From positions 42,962,379 through 43,026,378 of the forward strand of contig OX459096.1 in the NCBI GenBank assembly GCA_949775045.1: DNA of 64,000 bases, read 5' to 3'. A program made the translations under genes and the position numbers. Every line of letters starts with the position of its first letter. Positions within the stretch are counted from its first letter, which is position 1. Shown piece by piece: positions 23,823 to 34,200 of this stretch. The notes under the pieces were generated by a model. That model did no database searches. It was not told the DNA's origin and saw nothing but the letters and a program-made list of their open reading frames with translations. This stretch comes from Metridium senile. Its lineage: Eukaryota > Cnidaria > Anthozoa > Actiniaria > Metridiidae.

Positions 23823-24070
23823 GTAGGCCTTTTCTCAGTCGCTGCTCCTCTACTTTGGAACTCTCTACCTCCTTCAATTACTGTCATTTCAAGTGTATCT
23901 TCGTTCAAGTCTAAACTCAAAACTCATTTATTTAAATTAGCTTTTTCATTGTAATCATATCCGTTTTTGTATTTTGAATTTTTATTTTAAGCGCTTAGAA
24001 CAGACTTGAATAAGCGCTATATAAGCTATATACATTATTATTATTATTATTATTATTGTTATTATTATAT
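23823..24070 (+). mobile_element. 3' end of a CR1/L2-like retrotransposon with (ATT)n tail
   Basis: Opens in frame as VGLFSVAAPLLWNSLPPSI and continues with SSFKSKLKTHLFKL to a stop at 23952-23954, the canonical C-terminus missing from the RT frame that ends near 20230. The 3' UTR (GCGCTTAGAACAGACTTGAA, GCGCTATATAAGC) matches 18620-18720 and is followed by ATT repeats. Confidence 0.8.
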
Positions 24071-25335
24071 ATTATTATTATTACTATGGAAAGCAATATG
24101 CGCGATTTTGGCGACGCATAAATTGTTGAAGAAAGTTGCTGATCTAAAGTACCGCATATTCAGAAAATATCCAAACATCGCTCGCTTGCCTGCAGCCTGC
24201 CCACAAGATTGAGATTTCCACGGTATATGTAGCCCAGGAACACTCGTCCACAGGTATCCCTGTCAAGTTTAGTGTCGCTGCTTGCTTCGCTCGCAGCAAT
24301 AACGTTCTTCAACAGAACGTTATGTGACGACACAAGCAAATTGCGGCTGCGTCGGATACTGTTTTAACTAATGTAACGTACTTCTTTCATAGAGTTACTT
24401 GAAGAAACTGATAAAAATTCAAAACGTAGCAATCGATCCCTCAAAAGATTAATCTCCGCTCGCAGCCGTTTTTACTGTCGGGCTTCCTGTGTCCCTCCAC
24501 TCTTCATTTGTTGGAAGGGAGTGTTTCATGATGACACTAAAAACGGCTGCGAAGGATCAGGGGACTATCAAAAGATACAATGTTCACAAGTGCAAGGCCG
24601 GTGCATGATATGGTCAACCTGAGTGTGTTTCCAGAAGTCCCCAACCTCGTTCCCAGGACCCTCTCCCTCCCCCACCCAAAAGCAAAGGGAGAGGGCCCTG
24701 AGAACGAGGTTGCAGAAGCCCCCGCGGGCTGTAGACGTTTTTTTAATACTTCAGTTAAAGCTCAAATGACCTCAGTGATAGACTGCAAAACACTCCCTAT
24801 ACTTTTACACGAAAACTCCAAGGAAATGAATGAAGTTTTGACCAAGAGAGACTGGGGACAAAATCATGGCGAGAAATATTGGACACGCACGCGCAGTAGG
24901 TACGCATAATTGATTAGAAACTTCAGTGGGAAAAAAATAAAGTCTGAAATCCGCGCGAAATTCCAAAATGTCATATTTTATTTTGTTAGAAGACAATAAT
25001 ATCCATCCAAGTATATTAGTTGCAGTATTGCCCCCAAAACTTATCATACAGTGTGTGATAAGTTTGCCAGTAAGCCCGGCGCTAACTATGCAAAATACGA
25101 ACTTAATAAACGCTTTTTTGAAAGGGAAAATAAAGCCGAGATTTCCGTGCAAGCTGTTCTATCGAATTTACCTTAATAGATACACTTGTGCATTCCATTG
25201 ACAATCTATCTCATCTATAAGCGGATCCATTGTGGTAATGCCCTTCACTTTTGAACAATCTTTGATGGAGCAGTGTGATCCATAAGTCATGTTTTTGTTG
25301 ACTTTGTCACACAATGAACACAATAGAGTTTAATT
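24071..25335. other. intergenic DNA with one small hairpin element
   Basis: No convincing exon. A palindromic element lies at 24642-24712. The longest open frame (minus, 24805-25152) has no recognisable motif and unremarkable composition. Confidence 0.5.
24642..24712. repeat. CAACCTCGTTCCCAGG palindromic mini-element, copy 1
   Basis: 71-bp near-palindrome CAACCTCGTTCCCAGG...GAACGAGGTTG with a CTCTCCCTCCCCCACCC loop. Close relatives lie at 30655-30688 (nearly loopless) and 49987-50057. Confidence 0.85.
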
Positions 25336-25504
25336 AGGGGCCGACCATTTAACTTTTGAGGGGGGGGGGGTGATTTTGAAAATAAATTTCCTGCAAACCA
25401 AAATCGCCACTGAAATCTTTGCTTTTCTATAAAATAAATTCCGTGCGCATGCCAGCGGGCTAAAAAAAATTTCCTGCACGGACCAAATCAAATGATCCAC
25501 CCCT
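25336..25504. repeat. MITE-like GGGGCCGACCATTTAAC element
   Basis: Begins TTAGGGGCCGACCATTTAAC, then TTTTGAGGGGGGG and TTTTGAAAATAAATTTCCTG, and ends TCAAATGATCCACCCCTAA, giving imperfect inverted ends. The left half recurs inverted at 43062-43158 in a CASD1 intron. Confidence 0.6.
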
Positions 25505-25794
25505 AACAAACTATTGTATTTTTTTTTATCGAAATATTCACATATTTGCGAATTTCTTTGTATTTGAATAATCAACAGCCATCATTTTCAGAAGGTGATC
25601 GACACCGTTATTGTCTCATGAGTAAAGGCCCGGGCACACGGCTTCAACATTTGCTTCAACATTCGTTCGATTTTTTTACAAGGACAATGTGGAAGCCATT
25701 TTCCCACTCTTTAAACATAATTGAAACATACGTATTGAATCGATGTATAATTGATGCTGAAAGAGCTTACACTGGACGAAAAGTCGGATTCACC

Positions 25795-26490
25795 ACATGT
25801 GTGAATATGGTGTGAATTTGGTGAACTATATTCGCATCATATTCACACCCCCATTGAACATGATATTCACACTATGTGTGAATATAGTGTGAAACTGATG
25901 CGAATATATATATATATTCACATCACATTCACGAAGTGTGAATAAAGAAGAGAATATGGAATTCTCTACTAGTGTGAATTTAATGTGAATCAATTGTGAA
26001 TGTGGTGTTGCCCAAATCGCAAATTATATTTACACCATGTGTGAATATAGTGCGAAACTGATGCGAATATTTATATTCACATCACATTCACAAAGTGTGA
26101 ATAAAGAAGAGAATATGGAATTCTCTACTAGTGTGAATCTAAAGTGAATCAATTGTGAATGTGGTGTTGCCCAAATCGCAAATTATATTTACACCATGTG
26201 TGAATATAGTGCGAAACTGATGCAAATATAGATATTCACATCACATTCACGAAGTGTGAATAAAGAAGAGAATATGGAATTCTCTACTAGTGTGAATCTG
26301 AAGTGAATCAATCGTGAATTCTTTGTTGCCCAAATCGCAAATTATATTTACACCATGTGTGAATATAATGCGAAACTGATGCAAATATACATATATTCAC
26401 ATCACATTCACGAAGTGTGAATAAAGATGAGAATATGGAATTCTCTACTAGTGTGAATCTGAAGTGAATCAATTGTGAATGTTTATTCCC
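25795..26490. repeat. left subterminal repeat array of the CACTA-like element
   Basis: After scattered TGTGAATATRGTG words come four tandem units of roughly 150 bp. Each contains CACCATGTGTGAATATAGTG (or a near variant), CATCACATTCACGAAGTGTG, GAATATGGAATTCTCTACTA and GTGAATCAATTGTGAAT. Confidence 0.85.
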
Positions 26491-27210
26491 CACATCGCAA
26501 AATATACTCGTTAGATTTTCACTACAATACGTTTCGCCGAAAATAAGTAACAATATAGTAACGTTGGCATTGATATGATATAAACTTACATTTTCCTTAT
26601 TTACAGATATCCTATTTTTGTCGTTTGAGCTAACCGTTAAATAAGTACTAATTATCATTCGCCGGGATCATTCTCGTTACAGTGTATTATTATTTTTATC
26701 CACTCGCCAGATAACAGCAATTTAATTGTTGAAGAGTTCTAAAATTGATATAAAATCGTTAAAATTCTAGTTACCAAATAGCATAAAGAACTACAATAGT
26801 CGAGATTATAACAACAAATAGAACATATATTTAATTTTGCTTCTACATCAACCTACCAATCAAACGTCCGAATTTTAATATTGGCCAATCAGGCGCGAGT
26901 GATTTGTTATGCAACCAATTTTGAATATGAGGCTTAGTCACGCGTCTGTTCAGCGACGTCGGTTAGAAACACTTCAACAGATCTACGGCTGTACGGCTCG
27001 TAAAAGAACTTTTATTACTCGTGTCGGGCTACCGAAGGTAGCCGACAAGAGTTAAAAATTCCCTTCGATTTCGCATTTCTGCCAGAAGTGCTAATTTTGA
27101 CCTCAAATACGCATGCTCAGTCTGACGTAATAATTTTAGACACATGTGTGACCGGTGACCATATCAGATACTGTTTGCAACGGTAGATTTTAGCCGTAAA
27201 AGCAAGTCAA

Positions 27211-27582
27211 ATGGTTCCAGAACTTCAACAATTGCTCGAACATACAAACATTCATACTGTTCTCGATCGGCCCACACTAAAAGATGGTGACGAGCGAATA
27301 TTTCGAACCGGGTCGGTTCGTGAACGTCATAGCAATATCAAAGCTGAGTCAAACAAGATCTTACTAGAATCAATGAGCAATCAAATGCTGACTAAACTGA
27401 CAAACGACAGAACGAATACCACAAACTTTGACTTAACAACCCACTGTACTGAATGGAAATCCTCAGAAGATGAAGAATTCCAGAATTTAACAAAGAGCAA
27501 GAGCACAAAGAACGACAAAGCCGCCATGATTGGGTTGATGCCACAACACGGATCAAAGATCAAAGCTTATTTGCATTTATAA
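27211..27582 (+). CDS. upstream frame of the cargo gene in the CACTA-like element (123 aa, unknown)
   Basis: Starts MVPELQQLLEHTNIHTVLDR; hydrophilic and charged, with no domain I recognise. It ends in ...MPQHGSKIKAYLHL at 27582, inside the start of a second open frame that encodes hydrophobic segments. Shifting frame anywhere between 27474 and about 27540 would join them into one protein of about 230 aa with a soluble N-terminal half and a membrane C-terminal half. This suggests a frameshifted or spliced gene rather than two genes. There is no GT-AG pair obvious enough to choose an intron. Confidence 0.4.
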   Translation: MVPELQQLLEHTNIHTVLDRPTLKDGDERIFRTGSVRERHSNIKAESNKILLESMSNQMLTKLTNDRTNTTNFDLTTHCTEWKSSEDEEFQNLTKSKSTKNDKAAMIGLMPQHGSKIKAYLHL

Positions 27583-27914
27583 TTATCACGGTAATTATTT
27601 TACTTTTATTCGGTACTTTTGTTGTATTGTGGATCAAAGAAGCAATTTTATCGTTTCAAGGAGTTGTATTTATGATAATTATAGCGTTCTTATACAAGCT
27701 ATCGAAGTTGGTGACGTTTTTCAAAACAATGTTTGATAATGAATGTGATACTTTAGATAAAGTTATGAAGTTGCATGTAGATAATAAAAATGATTTAAAG
27801 GTTTCAATAAATATTACAAGAGAACTTAGATCTCGACGTGCTCAGTTTATTTACTATAGTTCTAGTAAAGTAGTGTGCCAATACCATGTTATAGTTTATC
27901 CAACTTTAACTTGA
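27474..27914 (+). pseudogene. downstream frame of the cargo gene, two-TM membrane protein (unknown)
   Basis: Open for 146 codons after a stop at 27471. No ATG lies near its beginning. It reads ...DWVDATTRIKDQSLFAF and then two hydrophobic segments (about FAFIIITVIILLLFG and GVVFMIIIAFLYKL), followed by a charged, Lys-rich tail ending PTLT. It lacks its own start and overlaps the preceding frame, so I read it as the 3' half of the same gene after a frameshift or unrecognised intron. No family recognised. Confidence 0.4.
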
Positions 27915-29764
27915 TCAGTTTTGCAAAACTAAGCACTTCCCAACCTATGTATGTTGATATTATTTCAAAACATATATTTCAAGTTTAAATAGTTGAGTTT
28001 TAGTTTTAATACTCTATTTTTCATATTGTTGATATTTTTGTTCATTATGTATGATTACAAATAAATTATTAGGTCAATAATTGTTTCTAACAATGTTTAA
28101 TATAAATAGGCAGCTATTTTATGAAGATAACCTAAGCAGGCTATGGCAATAGGATGTCATATATACTAACCATGTTAAGTTTTAAATCAGGGTTAGTAGA
28201 GATAACATTCCTATTTTCCTGTCCTGCTTATTTATGTTTATAAAATAGTTTATTTGGATGGATAATAATCAAGTACTCTACTCAAGTTTCATTGCCTTTA
28301 CATTATATTTTATTCACTTGTACACACTACAGCCATACTTCCCACGTGAAAAAATACATACTTGAATGAAAATATAATCTTTATTTTCCCAAAATCACAC
28401 GCAGCACAAACTGTATCAGTTTAGTGAAAAATCTTAAAATAAAGAATTAAAAAAACCCTCACTTTATAATTGACAATGTGTTTGTTTGTTTTTGTTTTTG
28501 TTTGTTTGGTTACACACTGAGCTGTTTTAAAAGGATTTTCAAAACACCTCAAAATGTGACCAAAACACACTAGCCTGCGTAGCTGGCCCTGGGGGTGGGG
28601 AGAGGGGAAAAAGGGGACGGAGGGGAGGGGGATGGGGAGAGGAATCCCCCTCCCCTCCCCTCCCCTCCGCTCCTTTCTCCCTAGGGCCGAGCTACGCAGG
28701 CTAAAACACACAGAAGCGACAAACACTGTAAACTTATGTTGAATGACTTTTATTTTCAGTATGCTTTATTTTAGAAATATTGACTAAATCATATCAGACT
28801 TATCATAGGGAACATATACATTGTCTAAATGAACCATCTTACAACTTGGATTAACTGTGCCTAAATTGACTCTCAAGACAATATGTTCTTCAGCAATAAA
28901 AGCTCTTGTTATGCAAATGATGCCAAAAAATGGGCGCGCGATTTGCACTAAGAGGTCACGTGACCCCAAGCTGCAATCTCAAGATGGATAGAACATACCA
29001 AAATTAATAAAAGTGCAAAGTTTAACAATCTTAAGAAAATATTTGAGCCTATTTTCACAATAATTTCTCTAATATTTAGTTTTATGAGTTGAATCTTAGC
29101 ACTTTTACTAATTTCGTGATGCTTTTTCTATCGCTGGATTTTGTTTTGTAATTTCTACTTGATTTAGGTTAGATGGGGTCATGTGCAAATCGCCCATTGT
29201 CGCATTCACGTCACGACACGAGTAAATGATCTATGATCGTCTAGTCTTTTAATAAGCGGAGCGAATTCTCTAAATATCGGTAGGACATAAACAGCAGTTG
29301 CTTAGAGTGAGAAGAGTCGGCAGAGATGAAGTAAATCTAGGACTAAACTGCTGTTATTGAGAGATGCTGAAGGCAACAGCAAGAAGTTAACACGTTTCGA
29401 ATTAAGACAAAGTTAAACTCACCGTAATTCGACGTTTTAGTGAACAGATGACACACTAAGCAGGGACAAAGATTTACTAGAAGGTTAATATTAATTGTTT
29501 GAACTGTTTAGGGTTAAGTAGTTTTAATTTTGATGTAGATTTGTTCGACAATGTTTCTACCGTTGAACGGCGTTGTATGGCGCCAGCCAAATGTCTGTTA
29601 GGCTAAACTGCTGTTAGACATGTATATTTCTGTTAGACTCGCAGCCTATACTAGTTTACTCTCTAGCTAGTTTCCATTCATGTGTCTTGATTTAAAGTTG
29701 TAACTGATTATGGTTTTATGAAATAAAGTATTATCCGCTATATCCGACCTGATTGATTCATTCA
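27915..29764. other. non-coding interior of the CACTA-like element
   Basis: AT-rich, with one nested MITE (28571-28703). No transposase motif seen on either strand. CGCAGCCTATACTAGTTTACTC (29640) also occurs at 4606, suggesting another shared repeat. Confidence 0.5.
28571..28703. mobile_element. 133-bp MULE-like MITE, TAGCCTGCGTAGC family
   Basis: TAGCCTGCGTAGCTGGCCCT...AGGGCCGAGCTACGCAGGCTA, purine/C-rich inside. Flanked by perfect 8-bp repeats AAACACAC (28563-28570 and 28704-28711). Confidence 0.75.
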
Positions 29765-30215
29765 TTCACATCATATTCACGTGAGAAAGAATACGAGTAA
29801 AAATGATATATGCATCGCATTATTCTTAAGTGAATGTAAAGTGAAAACAGTGTTTACAACAATTTCACATATGGGGTGAATATAATGCTAATTCAACATT
29901 CACATCATATTCACGAGAAAAAGCAATACGAGTAAAAATGATATTTCCATCAAATTATACTGAAGTGAATATGAAGTGAAAACCGTGTTTGCAATAAGTT
30001 CACCTATGGGGTGAATATGATGCGAATTCAATATTCACATCATATTCACTAATATTTGAATGCATTGGGAAAAAGGTATTCAACGTCTTCACTTAATGGT
30101 GTGAATACGTAGTGAAGATCATATTCGCTTTGGTGTGAATATGATAGAATGTGGTTGAATATGATATTCACATCACATTCACTACACATTCACATTGCTG
30201 TGAATCCAATTTTTC
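29765..30215. repeat. right subterminal repeat array of the CACTA-like element
   Basis: Repeated ATTCACATCATATTCAC(G/T) words and roughly 115-bp units with GAGAAAGAATACGAGTAAAAATGATAT. Complementary in logic to the left array. Confidence 0.85.
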
Positions 30216-30654
30216 GTCCAGTGTTAAAAGCGTTTAAACTTTGCTTCAACATCCATTCAACATTTTTTTTGTTCTGTGAATGTTGAATCGGAGTTGAAGT
30301 CGTTTGCTCTTCTCCATTCAACATTGTTGACTACACCCATGCGCATTTAGTTTTCTTTCAAATACGTAACACGTTTCAACAATGTTGAAAGGGGGTGGCA
30401 AAACGGTTTCAACATTACCATTCAACAAAATAAAATCGAACAGATGTTGAAGCCGTTTGCCCGTCTACGTTCAACATTGCTCAACAACCATTCTACAGTT
30501 AGCGTTCAGCAAAATCGAACGAATGTTGAAGGAAATGTCAATTAATGTCTTTTCATAGTTAGGTATTGGTGGCCCCGGTTTCAGAAGTCGCACTGTAAAA
30601 ACTGATCATGAAGAGAAGAAAAGAATAAATAAGCTTATCAAATTGGATAAAGAA

Positions 30655-30688
30655 CAACCTCGTTCCAAGGGCCCTGGGAACGAGGTTG
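30655..30688. repeat. CAACCTCGTTCC palindrome, copy 2
   Basis: 34-bp near-perfect palindrome centred on GGGCCC; minimal version of the elements at 24642 and 49987. Confidence 0.85.
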
Positions 30689-30691
30689 GAA

Positions 30692-31180
30692 AAAGAAAAA
30701 AAGAAGAAAAAAAGAAAAAAAAAAAAAAAAAAAAAAAAGGAAAGAAAAGAAAAGATAAGAAAAGAAAAGAAAAGAAATGAAAAGAAAAGAAAAGAAAAGA
30801 GATACAGAAAAGAAAACTGAAAGAACAGATTAGAAAAGAAAAAGAAAAAAAGGAAAAGAAAAGAAAAGATTAGAAAAGAAAAAAAAAGAAAAGAGAAGAA
30901 AAGAAAAGAAAAGAAAAGAAAAGATAAGAAAAGAAAAGAAAAGATAAGATAAGATAAGATAAGAAAAGAAAAGAAAAGAAAAGAAAAGAAAAGATTAGAA
31001 AAAAAAAGAAAAGAAAAGAGAAGAAAAGAAAAGAAAAGAAAAGAAAAGAAAAGAAAAGAAAAGAAAAGAAAAGAAAAGAAAAGAAAAGAAAAGAAAAGAA
31101 AAGAAAAGAAAAGAAAAAAAAAAGAAAAGAAAGAAAAAAAGATAAGAAAAAAAAAAAAGGAAAAAAAAAAGGAAAACTCT
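30692..31180. repeat. (AAAAG)n polypurine tract, about 490 bp
   Basis: Imperfect AAAAG with GATAAG and GATTAG variants, ending 80 bp before the CASD1 start codon. The long Phe/Ser/Leu open frames on the minus strand are artefacts. A strand-asymmetric purine tract this close to a start site could affect nucleosome placement; that is inference. Confidence 0.95.
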
Positions 31181-31260
31181 GACGTGGCTCCTGTGACCTG
31201 CGCCCTCAAGCAAAGTTCAGCAGCTACTCGCATGACAACTAGAACAACAGGGAATCCAAT

Positions 31261-34200
31261 ATGGTGGACAGTCATTCTGATCGTAGCCATTCAGTCACTT
31301 TTGATCTTAATAATCTAGATAGAGAGCCTCAAACAACCAAAACAACTGATGCGAAAGATATGCCGACCATTGTGAACTCCGCTGTAGCTCCAAGAACTGA
31401 ACGAATTTGTAAATTGTTAGCTGTTTTTATAGTGATCATTGCCTTTGTTGTGCATCTAGTTCGGATACTAAATTCAGGTGAGGGCTATTCTCATTAACTG
31501 TATCTTTAGCGTATCATCTCATTTTTTATATATGTATAAATAAACATTCTGGGAGAATGTCAAGTTTTAACGAGTTTCGATTGAGCTCATTGTTAGTTAA
31601 ACGAGAGGGCTGAAGCTCGAAACCTAAAGGAATGACCATTTGACCCTTACTTGCTAGTTTCCATTTATTGTTTTTAAAAATGGCCTACTAAATAGAATTA
31701 CTTACATGCCAAGTTTAAACGTCATTTAATGCTAATTCCAGATTCCAGATTTATGGTAAAAATGAAAGTGTTACTGTTTCTTTTTAATTTATCTATTTAA
31801 TATTAAACATAATTAAACTTAGAGCTAGTCTATAATTAGACACTGTCTTTATTTTCTTGGTGCTTTCTCTTCTATGATAAGGATGTAAAGCTGGGGTCTT
31901 CTCTGACATCCTCAAGCATGTTAAGGCCTGGGTCAATGCCATTTTTAGCTAAAATCACTATTTCTAATTTTTCAACCATTGCTTTAAAAATGTTGTCATG
32001 TAACTTGACCAAATGTTTAGTTTTAATGAGTTTTTGCAATTTTTGCTTGTTGAATGGCATTTGGGTGGTCACGTGACCATACATGAGGTTTAGTATTTAT
32101 CAAATATTCAATGCAAAATGGGGTAAATAGAGAAACAAAATAAAATGATTGAAATTATATCATTAGAGGACTTTCATAAATAGCTCTCGACGTAGGCTTG
32201 GAATGGTTGTCCATCATTGGTTCTTTAGGAGATTATTTGGCAAAAAAGGTCACATGACCAGGCTATTTTTTACAAATATCCATATATCTCCTCATTGTTC
32301 AGATGAAGTCATCCATTCCAAGCCTACGTCGAAAGCTATTTAATATGAGAGTCCTCTAATGACATAATTTTAATCATTTTATTTTGTTTCTCTATTTACC
32401 CCATTTTGCATTGAATATTTGATAAATACTAAACCTCATGTATGGTCACGTGACCACCCAAATGCCATTCAACAAGCAAAAATTGCAAAAACTCATTAAA
32501 ACTAAACATTTGGTCAAGTTACATGGCAACATTTTTAAAGCAACGGTTGAAAAATTAGAAATAATGATTTTAGCTAAAATAGCGTCTGACCCAGGCCTTA
32601 ACATGCTTGAGTCTATGTCAAAAATCATTGTCAGAATCAAGCTAAAGTCCATACTCTGAAGTCTGTGAAGGATGTTGGCATTTCTTCTCTTGTTATCAAT
32701 TTATTCATATTTATTCATAGAATATTTTGGTTGCAACCTGAAAGCATCTGTTTCATTACATAATTACTAATAGACACATTGGTTGTTCTCTCCTAAGGCT
32801 CAAACACATGTGACTTGATGTTCAGTTCAGGATGGTGGCGTGGAGATCTTTGGCAGCCTTATGGTTGTATGATGCACAGATACATTCCCAGGTTTGAACT
32901 AATAGTCTGACAGTCTGTATTCATTTAACGTTTCATAATAGGACCAAAATATAAATGACTTCTAGAGGAAGCTTCAGTTGCTGTCAATAGGCCTTTCCGG
33001 AATTCATGAGGGGACTGGGGCCGAGTGAAAATATTAATCTAATTAAAATATGATCCCATCACAAAACAAAACATACTGGTCAACATTAGTAATATTACCG
33101 AGTTTGAGCATGTTTGGATAAATACTTCCTGAGTGACAAAAAAAAAAAACATATATAAAATTTCTCTCTTTTTATGATTTGTTTAATTCCAATAAATCAG
33201 TTAGTATTTGCCAAAGCATTCTAAAATTTGGTAAACTTAATCATTTTAGTGTGGTCTTTGATGTGTTGGTGTTCTTAATTGGATAATATTTCTACACTCG
33301 TTTCCAGTCCCTTCCTCAATTCCGGAAAGGCAAATTGTTGGGAGATGACTAGCCTGCGTAGCAGTCCCTCCGTCAAGAGAAGGAGGGCCTGTAGACAAGA
33401 CGTGGTTTTTTGATTATCCGCCCCCTAATTAAAATTCAATCCTGTTAAATATCACTGTCAAAAACAATCCAATCAAAATTGACCGGAAATCGAGAAAGTA
33501 AATTTGAGAAAACAAAGCGATTGACCAGAAGTTCAAAAATAACGGTCGATTCCCAACGAAAATATATCAGAACTTTGCTAATTTTAACCACCTAAATACG
33601 GTGTAAGGAAAGTTAATTATGAAGAACTGTTGTCGTAGCTAGATTTCTCAGAATTCTTCGCATGATCTGTAATTATTCTTGACTTGAAATGTGTAATCAT
33701 TGACCCGTAAATAATGACTGTGATTTTACTTCAACTTGAATTGCTTCAACTGGCTCGCTATATTCTCATCAAAATCCTTTCTAATCTTTCATGTCTATGA
33801 AAAACAAATTCCTACCAGTGGATCGATCAAGCTATGATATATACAATTAAATGTATAATTGAACAGATTGCATTTATAATTCAACATGAAATAACTTTTA
33901 AAACATATAATTTGATTTCATTTGTTATCAATAACGTCTGTGAAGACGAATATTCCCACAGAAGTTCTATTTTTAACCTCCTATTGTGACGTAGCAACCA
34001 ATCAATTGAGAACTTTGCATACTGATGATTGACATACATGGTATCGACCAATGAAAATTCTGCGGCCACTGGATGGCCACAGAATAATGAAAAAAAACAG
34101 GTTTTGTCTGCAGGCCCTCCTACTCTTCTCTCCCCAAGCCCCCTCGGACGGAGGGACTGCTACGCAGGCTAGGAGATGACACAAATACTCCAGTTTCGAG

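Larger units (their letters stand above)
25770..30223. mobile_element. 4454-bp CACTA/EnSpm-like DNA transposon
   Basis: Ends CACTGGACGAAAAGTCGGAT (left) and, inverted, CACTGGACGAAAAATTGGAT (right), both continuing TTCAC. The 3-bp duplication TTA flanks it at 25767-25769 and 30224-30226. Both subterminal regions are long arrays of GTGAATATGATG-type words in both orientations. CACTG ends, a 3-bp duplication and long subterminal repeats are the known profile of CACTA/EnSpm elements; the assignment is inference. I see no DDE/D transposase, so it is probably non-autonomous. The middle carries two overlapping open frames (27211-27914) and a small nested MITE at 28571-28703. Confidence 0.75.
25640..30540. 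repeat. outer TTGAA-rich element split by the CACTA-like insertion (inferred)
   Basis: GCTTCAACATTCGTTCGATT near 25653 is inverted at AAAATCGAACGAATGTTGAA (30511-30530). TTCAACATT words are frequent on the right side (30230-30540). This suggests a small foldback element of about 450 bp into which the 4454-bp element inserted. Confidence 0.45.

Noticed and set aside
24805..25152. 115-codon minus-strand open frame
   Set aside because: No recognisable motif, no splice context and a plus-strand frame of similar length overlaps it.
25795..26490. CRISPR-like regularly spaced repeats
   Set aside because: Units are imperfect, lie in both orientations, border a transposon end, and the genome is eukaryotic.
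30559..31290. 243-codon minus-strand open frame rich in Phe, Ser and Leu
   Set aside because: Produced by the (AAAAG)n polypurine tract; no stop codons arise from the repeat unit. It overlaps the CASD1 start exon on the opposite strand.
31872..32659. Two similar peptides [15 protein letters not shown] on opposite strands
   Set aside because: They are the two arms of a foldback repeat read in mirrored directions.
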